Assembly (NCBI RefSeq): GCF_004369225.1
Contig: NZ_QFFZ01000024.1
Span: forward strand, 1 to 51,250
DNA from: Pelotomaculum propionicicum
GTDB taxonomy: Bacteria; Bacillota; Desulfotomaculia; Desulfotomaculales; Pelotomaculaceae
Reading direction: 5' to 3'
Length of the DNA stretch: 51,250 nucleotides
Shown here: in pieces, positions 15,282-24,054 of the stretch
Position numbering within the stretch: position 1 is the stretch's first letter
Layout of the letters: every line of letters starts with the position of its first letter
Notes under the pieces: generated by a model
The model's database searches: none
What the model was told of the DNA's origin: nothing
The model's input: the letters and a program-made list of their open reading frames with translations, nothing else
Position numbers and translations under genes: made by a program

Positions 15282-15404
15282 TTACTTTTTTAGTGTTTCT
15301 TCTTTTACCAGTTTATCCTTTTCCGCCCCGCAATTCTTGCACTTGCCGGGTTTGCAGCGGGCTTCCACCACCGCCCCGCACACCGCGCACTTAAAGACTG
15401 CCAC
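15282..15404 (-). CDS. Rubredoxin-like RCKP zinc-ribbon mini-protein
   Basis: A 40-residue protein starting at GTG 15404, whose first base overlaps the TAG stop of rpe (TAGTG). It reads MAVFKCAVCGAVVEARCKPG followed by KCKNCGAEKDKL, giving two CxxC knuckles (CAVC and CKNC) plus the RCKP signature of small rubredoxin-like proteins. It probably binds one Fe or Zn. GAGG lies four bases before the GTG, and translational coupling with rpe is likely. Its electron-transfer partner is unknown. Confidence 0.8.
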   Translation of the reverse strand: MAVFKCAVCGAVVEARCKPGKCKNCGAEKDKLVKEETLKK

Positions 15405-16075
15405 TAACCCTCACCACCTTCCGCCGCCTCTCTGATTTGACGAACAGCGGCAGCAATATCTTCGCTGCCGAAAATGGCCGAACCTGCCACCAGAACATTG
15501 GCTCCCGCCTTGACCACAGCGGCCGCGGTTTCCCGGTTAATGCCGCCGTCAACCTGGATCTCCGCGCTTGAGCCGCATCTCTCCAGCATCTTTCTCACAG
15601 CCGTGATTTTAGGCAGTACCTCTGGTATAAAAGCCTGGCCGCCGAAACCGGGGTTGACCGTCATCAGCAGCACCAAATCGACCAGCGGCAGGATGTATTC
15701 AAGCACCGCGGGTGAAGTGGCGGGGTTTAGCGCCACACCAGCCCTGGCGCCTTTTTCTTTAATAAGCGAAACGGTCCGGTGCAGGTGATGGACCGGCTCC
15801 GCGTGTACCGTGACCAGATCGGCGCCGGACTTGATAAACTCCTCTATATAAAGATCCGGGTTCTCGATCATCAGGTGAATGTCAAAGAACATTTTGCTCT
15901 TCGGCCTCAGTGCTTTTACGATCAGGGGCCCGATAGTGATGTTGGGGACAAAATGACCGTCCATGACATCGATGTGGAGGTATTCGGCGCCGGCCTCTTC
16001 GACTTTTAGAACATCCTGCCACAGCGCGCTAAAATCCGCAGAAAGAATCGAAGGCGCAATTTTAACCGCAGTCAT
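15404..16075 (-). CDS. rpe: Ribulose-phosphate 3-epimerase
   Basis: A 223-residue TIM-barrel enzyme that interconverts ribulose 5-phosphate and xylulose 5-phosphate. Motifs: KIAPSILSADFSALW, LHIDVMDGHFVPNITIG with metal-binding His and Asp, HLMIENPD, VNPGFGGQAF for the phosphate loop, and IQVDGGINRETA. The ATG at 16075 shares its A with the TGA stop of rsgA (TGATG) and has AGGAGG five bases upstream. The rsgA-rpe pairing is usual in Firmicutes. Confidence 0.96.
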   Translation of the reverse strand: MTAVKIAPSILSADFSALWQDVLKVEEAGAEYLHIDVMDGHFVPNITIGPLIVKALRPKSKMFFDIHLMIENPDLYIEEFIKSGADLVTVHAEPVHHLHRTVSLIKEKGARAGVALNPATSPAVLEYILPLVDLVLLMTVNPGFGGQAFIPEVLPKITAVRKMLERCGSSAEIQVDGGINRETAAAVVKAGANVLVAGSAIFGSEDIAAAVRQIREAAEGGEG

Positions 16076-16974
16076 CAATACCTCCTCCTATCCATAAGCT
16101 CCTCCAAAAATTCCACGTACTGCCGGTAGCGGGCTTCCCCAATCCTGCCTGCCTCCACGGCCTTCCTGACTGCGCAGCCCGGCTCTTTGAAATGCAGGCA
16201 GCCGCTGAAATAGCACTCGTGGTTATATTCTTCCATCTCAGGAAAGAAGCCCGGCAGTTCTTCCGGTTTTATGTCCGGCAAATCCAGGCTGGTGAAACCT
16301 GGCGTGTCCGCCACAAATCCGCCTGACGGAAGGCTAATCAGCTGGACATGCCGGGTAGTATGCCTGCCGCCTTTAAGCTTGGCGCTTACCTCGCCTGTCC
16401 TGAGCCCAACGCCGGGAATTAAGATATTCAAAATAGATGATTTGCCAACTCCGGAAGGCCCTGCGAAAACAGAAATTTTACCGGCCAGCGACTCCCGCAA
16501 ACGATCAACCCCTTCGCCGGTCCTGGCGCTGGTGACAAAGACAGGATAGGCTCTTTGGTAGCGGGACACCAGTTCAATCTGGGCCTCCCTGGTTAAATCA
16601 ACCTTGTTAAAACAAATTAATGGTTCAATAAAATTTAATTTGGCTGTGATTAAAAAACGCTCCAACAACCCGGGGCTGGGGTCAGGTTCCCGCAGTGAAA
16701 ACACTATCACCGCCTGGTCCACGTTGGCCACCGCCGGGCGTTTAAGCAACGACCGGCGGGGCAGCACTTTTTCAACAACACCGGTGTGTTCTGAGCCGGG
16801 TCTGAGCTGAACCCGGTCTCCGGCCAGCACCTGCTGCTTTTCATGACGCAAGCGCCCGCGCAGGGAGCATTCCCACTGGGTCTTGCCGTCATGCACATAG
16901 TAAAAACCCCCGTAGGCCTTGAGCACCAGGCCTTCAACCAGGTTGTCCGGGCTATCCAATACTCTGCTCACCAA
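16075..16974 (-). CDS. rsgA: Ribosome small-subunit-dependent GTPase A
   Basis: A 299-residue circularly permuted GTPase assisting late 30S subunit assembly. An OB fold (about 10-70) is followed by G4 FNKVDL, then G1 GPSGVGKSSILN and G3 DTPGFTSLD in permuted order, and a C-terminal zinc knuckle with Cys-His-Cys (HECYFSGCLHFKEPGC). The start is probably TTG 16974 or GTG 16971, which overlaps the end of the kinase gene by about 20 bases; no strong ribosome binding site is seen, so coupling is likely. Pairing with PknB/PP2C genes is common in Firmicutes, and the orthologue in Bacillus is a PrkC substrate. Confidence 0.95.
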   Translation of the reverse strand: MVSRVLDSPDNLVEGLVLKAYGGFYYVHDGKTQWECSLRGRLRHEKQQVLAGDRVQLRPGSEHTGVVEKVLPRRSLLKRPAVANVDQAVIVFSLREPDPSPGLLERFLITAKLNFIEPLICFNKVDLTREAQIELVSRYQRAYPVFVTSARTGEGVDRLRESLAGKISVFAGPSGVGKSSILNILIPGVGLRTGEVSAKLKGGRHTTRHVQLISLPSGGFVADTPGFTSLDLPDIKPEELPGFFPEMEEYNHECYFSGCLHFKEPGCAVRKAVEAGRIGEARYRQYVEFLEELMDRRRY

Positions 16975-18817
16975 CCAATTTCTTGTCTATATAGACCTGT
17001 ATTACTGCATTCCCATAGTATTGCACTTCTTTTACCACTTTTTCCCCTGATTCATAAATGCTGAGATAAGCATCCCTGCTTCCTTTGGCGTCATTGACCA
17101 CAATCCTTAACTCGTGCGACTTGCCGTCACTGGGGATCTGGGCCTCCACCCTGGCCGACCGCACGGACGGCCCCGGTCCGCTGCTTACTGTTACCTGCAC
17201 CACAGAGTTTTCCGCTACTTCAGCTCCTTTGGCCGGGGTTTGGCTGATCACCTGCCCGGAGAAATATTCAGAGCTTGAGGCTTTCTTCACGTTTGAATCA
17301 AGTTTCAGCTTTAATTTTTCCAATTCCGCGGAGGCTTTATCCACAGTCATGCCGGTCAGGTCCGGCACCTGGCGCACCACGGGCTGAGGACCTTTGCTGA
17401 CAAAAAGCATCACGCCGTCACCTTTAGACCAGCGCTCACCGGCCTTTGGATCTTGGTCCATAACCACCCCAACAGGATAATCGTTACTATACCTTTCCTG
17501 TACAGGGTCACTAACATTCAAATCGTTTTTATTGATCTTGATTTTCGCTTCACTGAGGGGTAAACCGATGACATTAGGAACATCACGCCATTCAGGCCCC
17601 AGGCTGACAGACAGGGTTACTGTGCGGGTAACCTTAATCTTTGTTTCAGGCTCCGGGTCCTGAGAAATAACCTGCCCCTGCGGCACAGAGGGGTGGGCGC
17701 TCTTGTTGACTTGGATGTGTTTGATACCCTGCAGGCGAAGTATGCCTTCAGCGTCTTCCTGTGTCTCTCCTATAACATCCGGCATCTTGACTTCGGGGAC
17801 GTTCAGATAATACCAGAAGCCTACTCCTCCCGCAATAATCAGCCCAAGGATGACCAACGACACCCATAACCAGGCTGACCTGCGGCGCGTTCGCACCCTG
17901 GTCTCTCCGGTTTGGGCAGTCTCTGGCTGGGTCCAGACAGCAGGTATCACTCTGGTGGCAAACTCGTCTGCCGGAACCTCCTGCCTGGGCTCACCGGCGG
18001 GGGCTGCTGTTATTTTTCCCAGGTCCGACGCCATTTCCCTGGCTGTCGTGTAGCGGTCAGCGGGAATTTTGGCCATCGCCCGGGCAATTACCCTCTCCAG
18101 CCCGGGGGATACGGCTGGATTAAGGCTGGAAGGAGGGGGAGGAGTTTCCTGGATGTGCTTTAAAGCCACCCCTATGGGCGTCTCACCCTGAAATGGCAGC
18201 TGGCCCGTGACCATCTCATACAGCACTATACCCAGAGAATATATATCGGACCTTGGCCCCGCGGTTTCACCCCTCGCCTGTTCAGGGGAGAGATAGTGAA
18301 CAGAGCCTACTATGGTGTCAGTCTGGGTCAAAGTTGCCGTAGTGGCTTCCCTGGCAATACCAAAATCGGTCAGCTTGGCCTTTTCACCTTTAGTTATTAG
18401 AATATTTTGCGGCTTGACATCCCTGTGCACAATATTGTTTTCATGCGCGTGCTGCAGGGCCTCACTGATCTGGCGGGCAATTTCAGCCGCCCTGTCAGCT
18501 CGCAGCGCACCCTGCTCCCTGATCAGGTTTTTCAGGTTATCCCCTTCCACGTATTCCATAACCAGGTAATGGACTTCGCCTTCCTGCCCAACATCATAAA
18601 TACTGACTATGTTGGCGTGGGAAAGGCTGGCGATTGCCTGAGCCTCCCTGCGAAAGCGCTTAACGAAATCTTCATCACAGGTAAACTCGGGCCGTAGAAT
18701 CTTGATCGTGACCAACCTGTTCAGCAAAGTGTCACGGCCTTTGTAAATAATGGCCATACCCCCGCCGCCGAGCTGTTCCAAAAGTTCATACCGGTTACCC
18801 AAAAGTTTCCCTATCAA
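16952..18817 (-). CDS. pknB: PASTA-domain Ser/Thr protein kinase (PknB/PrkC type)
   Basis: A 621-residue membrane kinase. The catalytic domain (1 to about 270) has the glycine loop LGGGGMAIIYKG, Lys39, HRDVKPQNIL (131-140) and DFG (151-153). A basic juxtamembrane stretch (RTRRR) precedes a transmembrane helix at about 314-338. Outside follow three PASTA repeats (about 344-550) that bind muropeptide or lipid II in relatives, then a beta-rich C-terminal domain of about 70 residues. The start is TTG 18817 with GAGGTG seven bases upstream. It works opposite the PP2C phosphatase encoded 3 kb upstream, next to FtsW/PBP2, linking cell-wall state to phosphorylation. FHA proteins encoded in the same block are likely phospho-readers. 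Confidence 0.95.
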   Translation of the reverse strand: MIGKLLGNRYELLEQLGGGGMAIIYKGRDTLLNRLVTIKILRPEFTCDEDFVKRFRREAQAIASLSHANIVSIYDVGQEGEVHYLVMEYVEGDNLKNLIREQGALRADRAAEIARQISEALQHAHENNIVHRDVKPQNILITKGEKAKLTDFGIAREATTATLTQTDTIVGSVHYLSPEQARGETAGPRSDIYSLGIVLYEMVTGQLPFQGETPIGVALKHIQETPPPPSSLNPAVSPGLERVIARAMAKIPADRYTTAREMASDLGKITAAPAGEPRQEVPADEFATRVIPAVWTQPETAQTGETRVRTRRRSAWLWVSLVILGLIIAGGVGFWYYLNVPEVKMPDVIGETQEDAEGILRLQGIKHIQVNKSAHPSVPQGQVISQDPEPETKIKVTRTVTLSVSLGPEWRDVPNVIGLPLSEAKIKINKNDLNVSDPVQERYSNDYPVGVVMDQDPKAGERWSKGDGVMLFVSKGPQPVVRQVPDLTGMTVDKASAELEKLKLKLDSNVKKASSSEYFSGQVISQTPAKGAEVAENSVVQVTVSSGPGPSVRSARVEAQIPSDGKSHELRIVVNDAKGSRDAYLSIYESGEKVVKEVQYYGNAVIQVYIDKKLVGEQSIG

Positions 18818-18870
18818 TCACATTCACCTCAAATCCATAGTAGACGATTCGCCATGTATATCAAATGGTC

Positions 18871-18995
18871 GTAAGACGTAAGCCGTAGGGCGTAAGCCGT
18901 AAGCTGTAAGCCCTAGGTATATTCTGTATTTCTTATTGGTTCTGACATATAAAACCTTCATGCATACATACGTCCTACGTCCTATAGCCTACGAC
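18871..18995. repeat. Palindromic heptad array (GTNNGNC)n, copy 1
   Basis: Six consecutive heptads from 18871 to 18912 (GTAAGAC, GTAAGCC, GTAGGGC, GTAAGCC, GTAAGCT, GTAAGCC) are followed by a loop containing TATATTCTGTATTTC. The inverted heptads TACGTCC, TACGTCC, TATAGCC, TACGAC lie at 18969-18995. The intergenic segment up to 19036 ends with related ACGTCTC/ACGTCCC units. Relatives lie at 27394-27591 and 44477-44500. Confidence 0.75.
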
Positions 18996-19036
18996 TTCTT
19001 TTCCCCACGTCTCACGTCTCATTTCCCACGTCCCAA

Positions 19037-20431
19037 TCAGTATCCTTTGGCGGTTGCCGCGGCTATCAGGCGGCTCGCTATAGGGGCGGCGACCGCGCCG
19101 CCGGAGCCCGAGTTTTCCACGATTACCGCCACCGCCAGAGTCGGCTGGCTGGCCGGCGCAAACCCTATAAACCAGGCATGCGTCTCACCGTGCGGGTTCT
19201 GTGCCGAGCCGGTCTTCCCGGCAACCTGCGTTCCGGACACGGCAGCAGCTGTGGCAGTGCCGTAACGCACCGCTTCAAGCATTCCTTCTTTAATGGTCGC
19301 GGCAATTTGCGGGGTGGTGGCGGTCAGCCATTTGCGTCCCGCTGTTTGCAGGATCACCTCACCCATTGAGTCCTTAACATTATCCACCAGGTAAGGCCGC
19401 ATGATCACACCTTTGTTCGCTATCGCTGCGGCCACCAGGGCCATCTGCAGCGGGCTCACCAGGACCTCGCCCTGACCGATGGCGCTGCTGGCCAACTCGG
19501 CCGGGTGCAGCTTGTCAACTGAAGCCATTGTGCCCGCCCGCGCCGGCAGCCCCAGGCCGGGGTCCTGGGTCAAACCAAAAGCCTTGCAAGCCCGCTCAAA
19601 ACCTTCCGGGCCCAGACCTACGCCCAGTTGGGCAAAAGTAGTGTTGCAGGAAACGGCAAGCGCTTTTTTAAGGTCTACATCGCCATGCGCGTCTGTATCC
19701 ATCAGCTTGTACCCGTTAACTTCAATGAAGCCGGGGCAGTTAAACGTTTTTGCGGCAAGGTCCGGCTTTTCAGCCAGAGCGCCGGCGGCGGTCACCACCT
19801 TAAAAGTCGATCCCGGCGGGTAAGCCCCCTGTGTGGCACGGTTCAGCAGCGGTGAATCCTCATCCGCAACCAGGCTGTTCCAGATAGTGTCCAGTTTGTT
19901 AGGGTCAAAGCTGGGGCTTGTAGCCATGGCCCGCACCGCCCCCGACCTGGGGTCGAGAAGGACTACCGCTCCCCGCCGGCCGCCCAGCAGGTCCACAGCC
20001 AGCTCCTGCAGGCCGGCGTCCAGGGTCAGGACCATATCCCCGCCGGACTGCTGCCTGTCGAGGATCTTATTGACATAGTTCCTGATCCGGTCGGCCCCTT
20101 CCCTGCCCAGCAGGTAGCGGTCATAGGCGGATTCAAGGCCGGCCCGTCCATACATTTCCGAGATATACCCCAGCAAATGAGCAGTGTTACGCCCCTCCGG
20201 ATAAACACGCTTGCCTTTGCCGTCAGTGAATTCAGTCCTGGCCAGGACAGTGCCTCTGGCATCGTAAATCGTGCCGCGCTGTACCTGTGCCTCATATTCC
20301 TGAAAACGGTGATTATAGGGGCTGGCCGCGATAGAGGGCCCTCTGATTACCTGGAGGTACGAAAGGTATACAACCAGGATCGCAAACAGCCCAAGCATTA
20401 GAATTCCCAGTTTTAAAATGTTGTTTTTCAT
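19037..20431 (-). CDS. Penicillin-binding protein 2-type transpeptidase
   Basis: A 464-residue class B PBP (PbpA/FtsI-like) that cross-links peptidoglycan. An N-terminal membrane anchor (about 7-26) is followed by a short pedestal domain with QRGTIYDARGTVLA. The transpeptidase has SxxK as Ser208-Thr-Phe-Lys211, SxN as Ser261-Cys-Asn263 and Lys407-Thr-Gly. It is shorter than E. coli FtsI/PBP2 because the N-terminal domain is compact, as in actinobacterial and clostridial PbpA. Its ATG overlaps the ftsW stop by four bases, so the pair forms a FtsW/RodA-PBP glycan polymerase-transpeptidase unit. PASTA domains are absent. Confidence 0.93.
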   Translation of the reverse strand: MKNNILKLGILMLGLFAILVVYLSYLQVIRGPSIAASPYNHRFQEYEAQVQRGTIYDARGTVLARTEFTDGKGKRVYPEGRNTAHLLGYISEMYGRAGLESAYDRYLLGREGADRIRNYVNKILDRQQSGGDMVLTLDAGLQELAVDLLGGRRGAVVLLDPRSGAVRAMATSPSFDPNKLDTIWNSLVADEDSPLLNRATQGAYPPGSTFKVVTAAGALAEKPDLAAKTFNCPGFIEVNGYKLMDTDAHGDVDLKKALAVSCNTTFAQLGVGLGPEGFERACKAFGLTQDPGLGLPARAGTMASVDKLHPAELASSAIGQGEVLVSPLQMALVAAAIANKGVIMRPYLVDNVKDSMGEVILQTAGRKWLTATTPQIAATIKEGMLEAVRYGTATAAAVSGTQVAGKTGSAQNPHGETHAWFIGFAPASQPTLAVAVIVENSGSGGAVAAPIASRLIAAATAKGY

Positions 20432-21714
20432 AAGTCCGCTGCAGCCTCGTGGGAGATATTTAGCAGAAGTCCCATCAGAATAAAGTTAGCCACCAGCGAA
20501 CTGCCGCCGTAACTGACATATGGCAGGGTGACGCCTGTTAAAGGCAGCAGGCCGGTCACCCCGGCAATAATGATAAACGCCTGCAGCCCTAAAAGCGCGG
20601 TAAAGCCCGAAGCGGCAAGGGCGGCAAATTCATCTTTAGTGTTCATGGAAATTTTGATGCCCCGGAAAACATAAAACATAAACAGCACTATGATCGCCGC
20701 ACCGCCCAGCAGCCCCAGTTCTTCACAAATGGCTGAAAAAATAAAGTCAGAGTGCACCAGGGGAATAAAGTCAGGGTATCCCTGACCCAGGCTGGTACCC
20801 AGCACCCCGCCCGAGCCGATGGCAAAATAGGACTGGATCAGCTGGTACCCGGCGGTGTCGGCATACGGCCAGGGGTTCAGCCAGATCGCCACTCTGGACC
20901 GCACATGCCCGAACAGCTGATAGCTCGCCGCCGCTCCGGCCGTAAAAAGCCCCAGCCCAAAAACAACGTATGAAACACGGGCGGTGGCGACATATACCAT
21001 GGCCAGGAAGGTGCCGAAATAAATTAAAGCGGTGCCGAGGTCCCTCTGAAAGACCAGGAGCAGCAGAGACACCCCCCACATGGCCACCAGCGGCACCCAC
21101 TCCTGCGGCCCGGGAATGGACAGCCAGCCAAGGCTCCTTGTCCCGGCTGATAAAACAGCTTTATTCTCGGTCAGGAAACTGGCCAGAAAAAGCACCACCA
21201 GTATTTTCACAAACTCGGAGGACTGGAACTGAAACAGGCCGAAATCCAGCCAGCTTTTGGCCCCGCCATGTTCCTGCCCGAAAAATATCGGCAGGATCAG
21301 GGCGATAAGACCTGCCAGGGCGTATATATATTTATAATCACCCAGAAAACGGAAATCAACCAGCAGGCGCGATGTCAGCAGAAGCACGCCCAGCCCGATC
21401 AGGATCCAGATAAACTGGCGCATCCCGTAGGCCGGGTTCAGCCTGTACAAAACAACCAGGCTGGTAGCGGAAAGGACAGCCGTGATGGGTAATAAATAAC
21501 TATCCCCCTTGTAGCCAACCTTCTTCCAATACAAATGGACCAGGAAAAAAGCGGCAACTGCAGCCGGTCCCAATATAAGCGACTGGTAGCCCGCCCGCTG
21601 CGAACCAAGATAAAGCGCCAGCATGCCGGCCAAAGTGTAAGGCGCCGCCAGCAGGAGCAGGTTGCGCTCAGTGGCGCGGCTGCCGGCCAGTTTATTGATT
21701 GCGGAAGACGCCAT
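20428..21714 (-). CDS. FtsW/RodA/SpoVE-family peptidoglycan polymerase
   Basis: A 428-residue membrane protein with about ten transmembrane helices and SEDS motifs: FGQEHGGAKSWLDFG in the large loop, FQFQSSEFVKI, YQLIQSYFAIGSGGVLGTSL then QGYPDFIPLVHSDFIFSA, and TGVTLPYVSYGGSS. SEDS proteins polymerise lipid II and pair with a class B PBP. ATG 21714 is preferred because GGAGGG lies 10 bases upstream; an ATG at 21732 has no site. Whether it serves division, elongation or sporulation cannot be decided. Confidence 0.94.
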   Translation of the reverse strand: MASSAINKLAGSRATERNLLLLAAPYTLAGMLALYLGSQRAGYQSLILGPAAVAAFFLVHLYWKKVGYKGDSYLLPITAVLSATSLVVLYRLNPAYGMRQFIWILIGLGVLLLTSRLLVDFRFLGDYKYIYALAGLIALILPIFFGQEHGGAKSWLDFGLFQFQSSEFVKILVVLFLASFLTENKAVLSAGTRSLGWLSIPGPQEWVPLVAMWGVSLLLLVFQRDLGTALIYFGTFLAMVYVATARVSYVVFGLGLFTAGAAASYQLFGHVRSRVAIWLNPWPYADTAGYQLIQSYFAIGSGGVLGTSLGQGYPDFIPLVHSDFIFSAICEELGLLGGAAIIVLFMFYVFRGIKISMNTKDEFAALAASGFTALLGLQAFIIIAGVTGLLPLTGVTLPYVSYGGSSLVANFILMGLLLNISHEAAADL

Positions 21715-21774
21715 GTGCTTAAAGCCCTCCATTAAGAATATATACGAAGGAAGGAACTATTTTGGAGAAAAACT

Positions 21775-21830
21775 AAAACAATTTGACAGGATTAACAGGA
21801 TTAATAATACGATTAACAGGATTTGTTTTT
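21775..21830. repeat. GGATTAACA repeat element, copy 1
   Basis: AAAACAATTTGACAGGATTA followed by ACAGGATTAATAATACGATTAACAG-type sequence: three spaced copies of GATTAACAGGATT-like units between ftsW and the phosphatase gene. The first 27 bases (from AAACAATTTGACAGG) recur exactly at 31409-31436. Confidence 0.7.
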
Positions 21831-21839
21831 ATTCTTTAA

Positions 21840-22553
21840 CTAAAACTCCACCAGAATAATTGTTATATTATCAGCGCCGCCGGACTGGATGGCTTTTTTC
21901 AGCAGCCTGTCCACTGCGGTGTCAAGGTCCGGCGCGGTGGTGATAATTTCAGAAAGCTCCTCCTGGCGCAGGTAACCGGTCAGGCCGTCAGTACAGATCA
22001 GGAGCATTTCACGAGGCTTCACTTTAACCTTGTACAGGTCAACCTCTAGAGAAGTCGCTGTGCCGAGCGCCCTGGTCAGAACATTGCGCTGCGGGTGCTT
22101 AAAAGCCTGCTCCTCGGTAATGCCGCCGTTTTTTACCATCTGCTGCACCAGCGAATGGTCCTCGGTCAGCCTGGCAATCTCACTCCCCCGCAGCAGGTAT
22201 GCCCTGCTGTCGCCCACCTGGCCGATTAAAACGTGATTCTTATTTTTCAGGCATGCTGTTATTGTTGTGCCCATACCAGCCCAGTCAGCATTCTGGGCAG
22301 CCATCTCGTATATTGTTCTGTTGGCTTCCTTAATTGCTTCAACCAGGGCGTCTGCGGGTTTCACACCAAGTCCAAGCCGCCTGTCCAATTCACGCTTAAT
22401 GATCTGAAGCGCCGTCCTGCTGGCGACTTCCCCTGCCTTATGGCCGCCCATACCGTCGGCCACGGCAAAAAATCCTGTTTCAGGCGAAAGGCACAGGCTG
22501 TCTTCATTTAAAGACCTGACCAATCCTGTATCAGTTGTGTAAGACCACTTCAT
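21840..22553 (-). CDS. PP2C-type Ser/Thr phosphatase (Stp1/PrpC family)
   Basis: A 237-residue metal-dependent phosphatase: YTTDTGLVRSLNEDS, FAVADGMGGHKAGEVAS, GDSRAYLLR, EDHSLVQQMV, ICTDGLTGYL and a final GGADNITIILVEF. These supply the Asp residues for two Mn/Mg ions. It reverses phosphorylation by the PASTA kinase in the same block. The ATG at 22553 overlaps the FHA gene's TGA by four bases (ATGA) and has GAGG eight bases upstream. Confidence 0.95.
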   Translation of the reverse strand: MKWSYTTDTGLVRSLNEDSLCLSPETGFFAVADGMGGHKAGEVASRTALQIIKRELDRRLGLGVKPADALVEAIKEANRTIYEMAAQNADWAGMGTTITACLKNKNHVLIGQVGDSRAYLLRGSEIARLTEDHSLVQQMVKNGGITEEQAFKHPQRNVLTRALGTATSLEVDLYKVKVKPREMLLICTDGLTGYLRQEELSEIITTAPDLDTAVDRLLKKAIQSGGADNITIILVEF

Positions 22554-23023
22554 GCCCCCCACCTCGCAAATTGAAAAGTGACGCCGCCCACCTTTATGCC
22601 GTCCCCGTCGGCGAGCACAACCGGCTTTTTCAGCTGCACCCCGTTTAAATAAGTACCGTTGGTACTGCCCAAATCTTCCAGCCAGTACTGCCCGTCTTTT
22701 ACAAATACCCGGGCATGCCTGGTTGAAGTAAATGAATCTTTGATAACCACATCGCTGACGCTGCCGCGGCCAATTACCATTTCCCGCCCGATACCGAAAG
22801 AAACCCCGGGGATCAGCTCCGGCAAGGGGCTTTCAGTTACGATCATCCTGCCGCCGTATTTCTCTTCTGCTCTCTTCTTATCATGCGGCTGTTCCGGCGT
22901 CAGGACGGAGGAACGTGCTTCGCTCCTGAGGTCGTTAATCATCCATCTAACCAGCCCAAAAATAAAAAGAAACAAGAATATCAGAAAGACATACCTCAAT
23001 ACAGCCAGTAAAATTGCAAACAA
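22550..23023 (-). CDS. Membrane-anchored FHA-domain protein
   Basis: A 157-residue protein with an N-terminal membrane helix (about 3-28, rich in Leu/Phe/Ile), a linker of about 45 residues and a C-terminal FHA domain (about 75-155) with IGRGSVSDVVI, STRHARVFV and LGSTNGTYLNGVQL. FHA domains bind phosphothreonine. The start is TTG 23023 with AAGGTGG seven bases upstream, two bases after the previous stop. It probably recruits PknB-phosphorylated proteins to the membrane near FtsW/PBP2 (inference from the FhaB analogues of actinobacteria). Confidence 0.9.
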   Translation of the reverse strand: MFAILLAVLRYVFLIFLFLFIFGLVRWMINDLRSEARSSVLTPEQPHDKKRAEEKYGGRMIVTESPLPELIPGVSFGIGREMVIGRGSVSDVVIKDSFTSTRHARVFVKDGQYWLEDLGSTNGTYLNGVQLKKPVVLADGDGIKVGGVTFQFARWGA

Positions 23024-23025
23024 AC

Positions 23026-23787
23026 TTATTCCACCTTAAATGCGCACAATGTGGCGCCTATGCTTACTATATCTTCAGGTTCAAGCACCCTGGACGCTAC
23101 TTTGACACCGTTGACTTTAACACCGTTAGTGCTGCCCAGGTCAAAGATTGTGTAACTGCCCCGGTGCAGCTCCAGGCGGGCGTGGTGACGCGAAACGCTG
23201 TCATCTGTCAGCACTATGTCGCAGTCATTACGGCGCCCGATCATCATTGAAACACCGCTTAAATTAAACACTTTACCCCGGTCAGGACCGGAGTTCACCT
23301 CAAGCCTGGCGAAAACCAGGGAAGCAGTTTCCGGCCGCCCCCCCTCTTTGACAGGGGTAAAGCGCTGTGTATGTTCAAGAGTTTCTCTTGGTGCAGCCTT
23401 TTTCTTCTCTTCCGGCGGTGCCTCGCTGAACTCCGAATCCAACCTCATATGGCCGGGAGTCACTTCCTCATCCTTGGCAAACGTTACCACCGGGGCTCCA
23501 GTCAGGGTATATTTCTTTTCGTTTGCTTTCTGCCGCACATATTCCTGCAGCTCCTGAGAAAGCAAGGTGGAAAAAGTGGCAATGTTCTCATAGTCCGAAG
23601 GGTTGAGGCGCACCTCATATTCATTGGGCACGTATATATTGCTGATACTTACCCGCTTGCCGTCGCGCATCTCCCTGGCGATCTTCTTGGCTATATCCGC
23701 GGGCTGAATGCGCCCCCCGAAACTGTCTTTGAAAAAACCTTCTATATATTTCTCCAGGCTTCCTTCCAACCCCGAAAACATGCGCAT
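23026..23787 (-). CDS. DUF3662 + FHA-domain protein (FhaA type)
   Basis: A 253-residue protein with an N-terminal FhaA-type domain (1 to about 110: FSGLEGSLEKYIEGFF, then IQPADIAKKIAREM). A charged linker of about 60 residues and a C-terminal FHA domain (about 170-250) follow, with MIGRRNDCDIVL, SRHHARLEL and LGSTNGVKVNGV. The ATG at 23787 has GGAGGTG six bases upstream; the open frame extends to 23907, but that stretch is a palindromic repeat and heptad-like DNA, not protein. In actinobacteria FhaA links the PASTA kinase to lipid II flipping and the septum; a similar role is inferred. Confidence 0.9.
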   Translation of the reverse strand: MRMFSGLEGSLEKYIEGFFKDSFGGRIQPADIAKKIAREMRDGKRVSISNIYVPNEYEVRLNPSDYENIATFSTLLSQELQEYVRQKANEKKYTLTGAPVVTFAKDEEVTPGHMRLDSEFSEAPPEEKKKAAPRETLEHTQRFTPVKEGGRPETASLVFARLEVNSGPDRGKVFNLSGVSMMIGRRNDCDIVLTDDSVSRHHARLELHRGSYTIFDLGSTNGVKVNGVKVASRVLEPEDIVSIGATLCAFKVE

Positions 23788-23847
23788 TCCTATCACCTCC
23801 GGTTTGAGATGTGAGTCGTGGGACATGGGCCGTGAGACAAGGGTGAT

Positions 23848-23874
23848 GAGACAAGGGGACGGTTCTCTTGTCTC
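23848..23874. repeat. 27-base palindromic element, GAGACAA type
   Basis: GAGACAAGGGGACGGTTCTC then TTGTCTC: outer arms GAGACAA/TTGTCTC around the core GGGGACGGTTC. It is the same architecture as the GAAGCAA-type elements but with a different, still self-complementary arm. It lies between the FHA gene and rlmN. Confidence 0.8.
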
Positions 23875-23927
23875 ATTCTTTGTCAGGTGGGCTTCCCACC
23901 CATCCATTATATGAACATGATCTTGCC

Positions 23928-23967
23928 TGGTCGCATCTGCGAATAAATTAGCACCTACAATTTCGGA
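23928..23967. repeat. GTAGGTGC-type element, partial copy
   Basis: Read leftward: TGTAGGTGCTAATTTATTCG then CAGATGCGACC. It matches the left part of the element at 33131-33266 (TGTAGGTGCGAATTTATTC). Together with the GAGACAA palindrome it fills the 267-base gap between the FHA gene and rlmN, which also holds CACGTCTCAC-type units at 24046-24070. Confidence 0.55.
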
Positions 23968-24054
23968 TGTCGGCCGTCAGACGCCGGACCTAAGAATATC
24001 ATACATTCCTCTTGTGGGTTTTAGACCCTTAATGCCATCTTTCACTCCCACGTC

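Noticed and set aside
23788-23907. N-terminal extension of the FhaA-type protein
   Set aside because: The stretch is a palindromic repeat and GTGNGAC-type heptads; a strong ribosome binding site marks ATG 23787.
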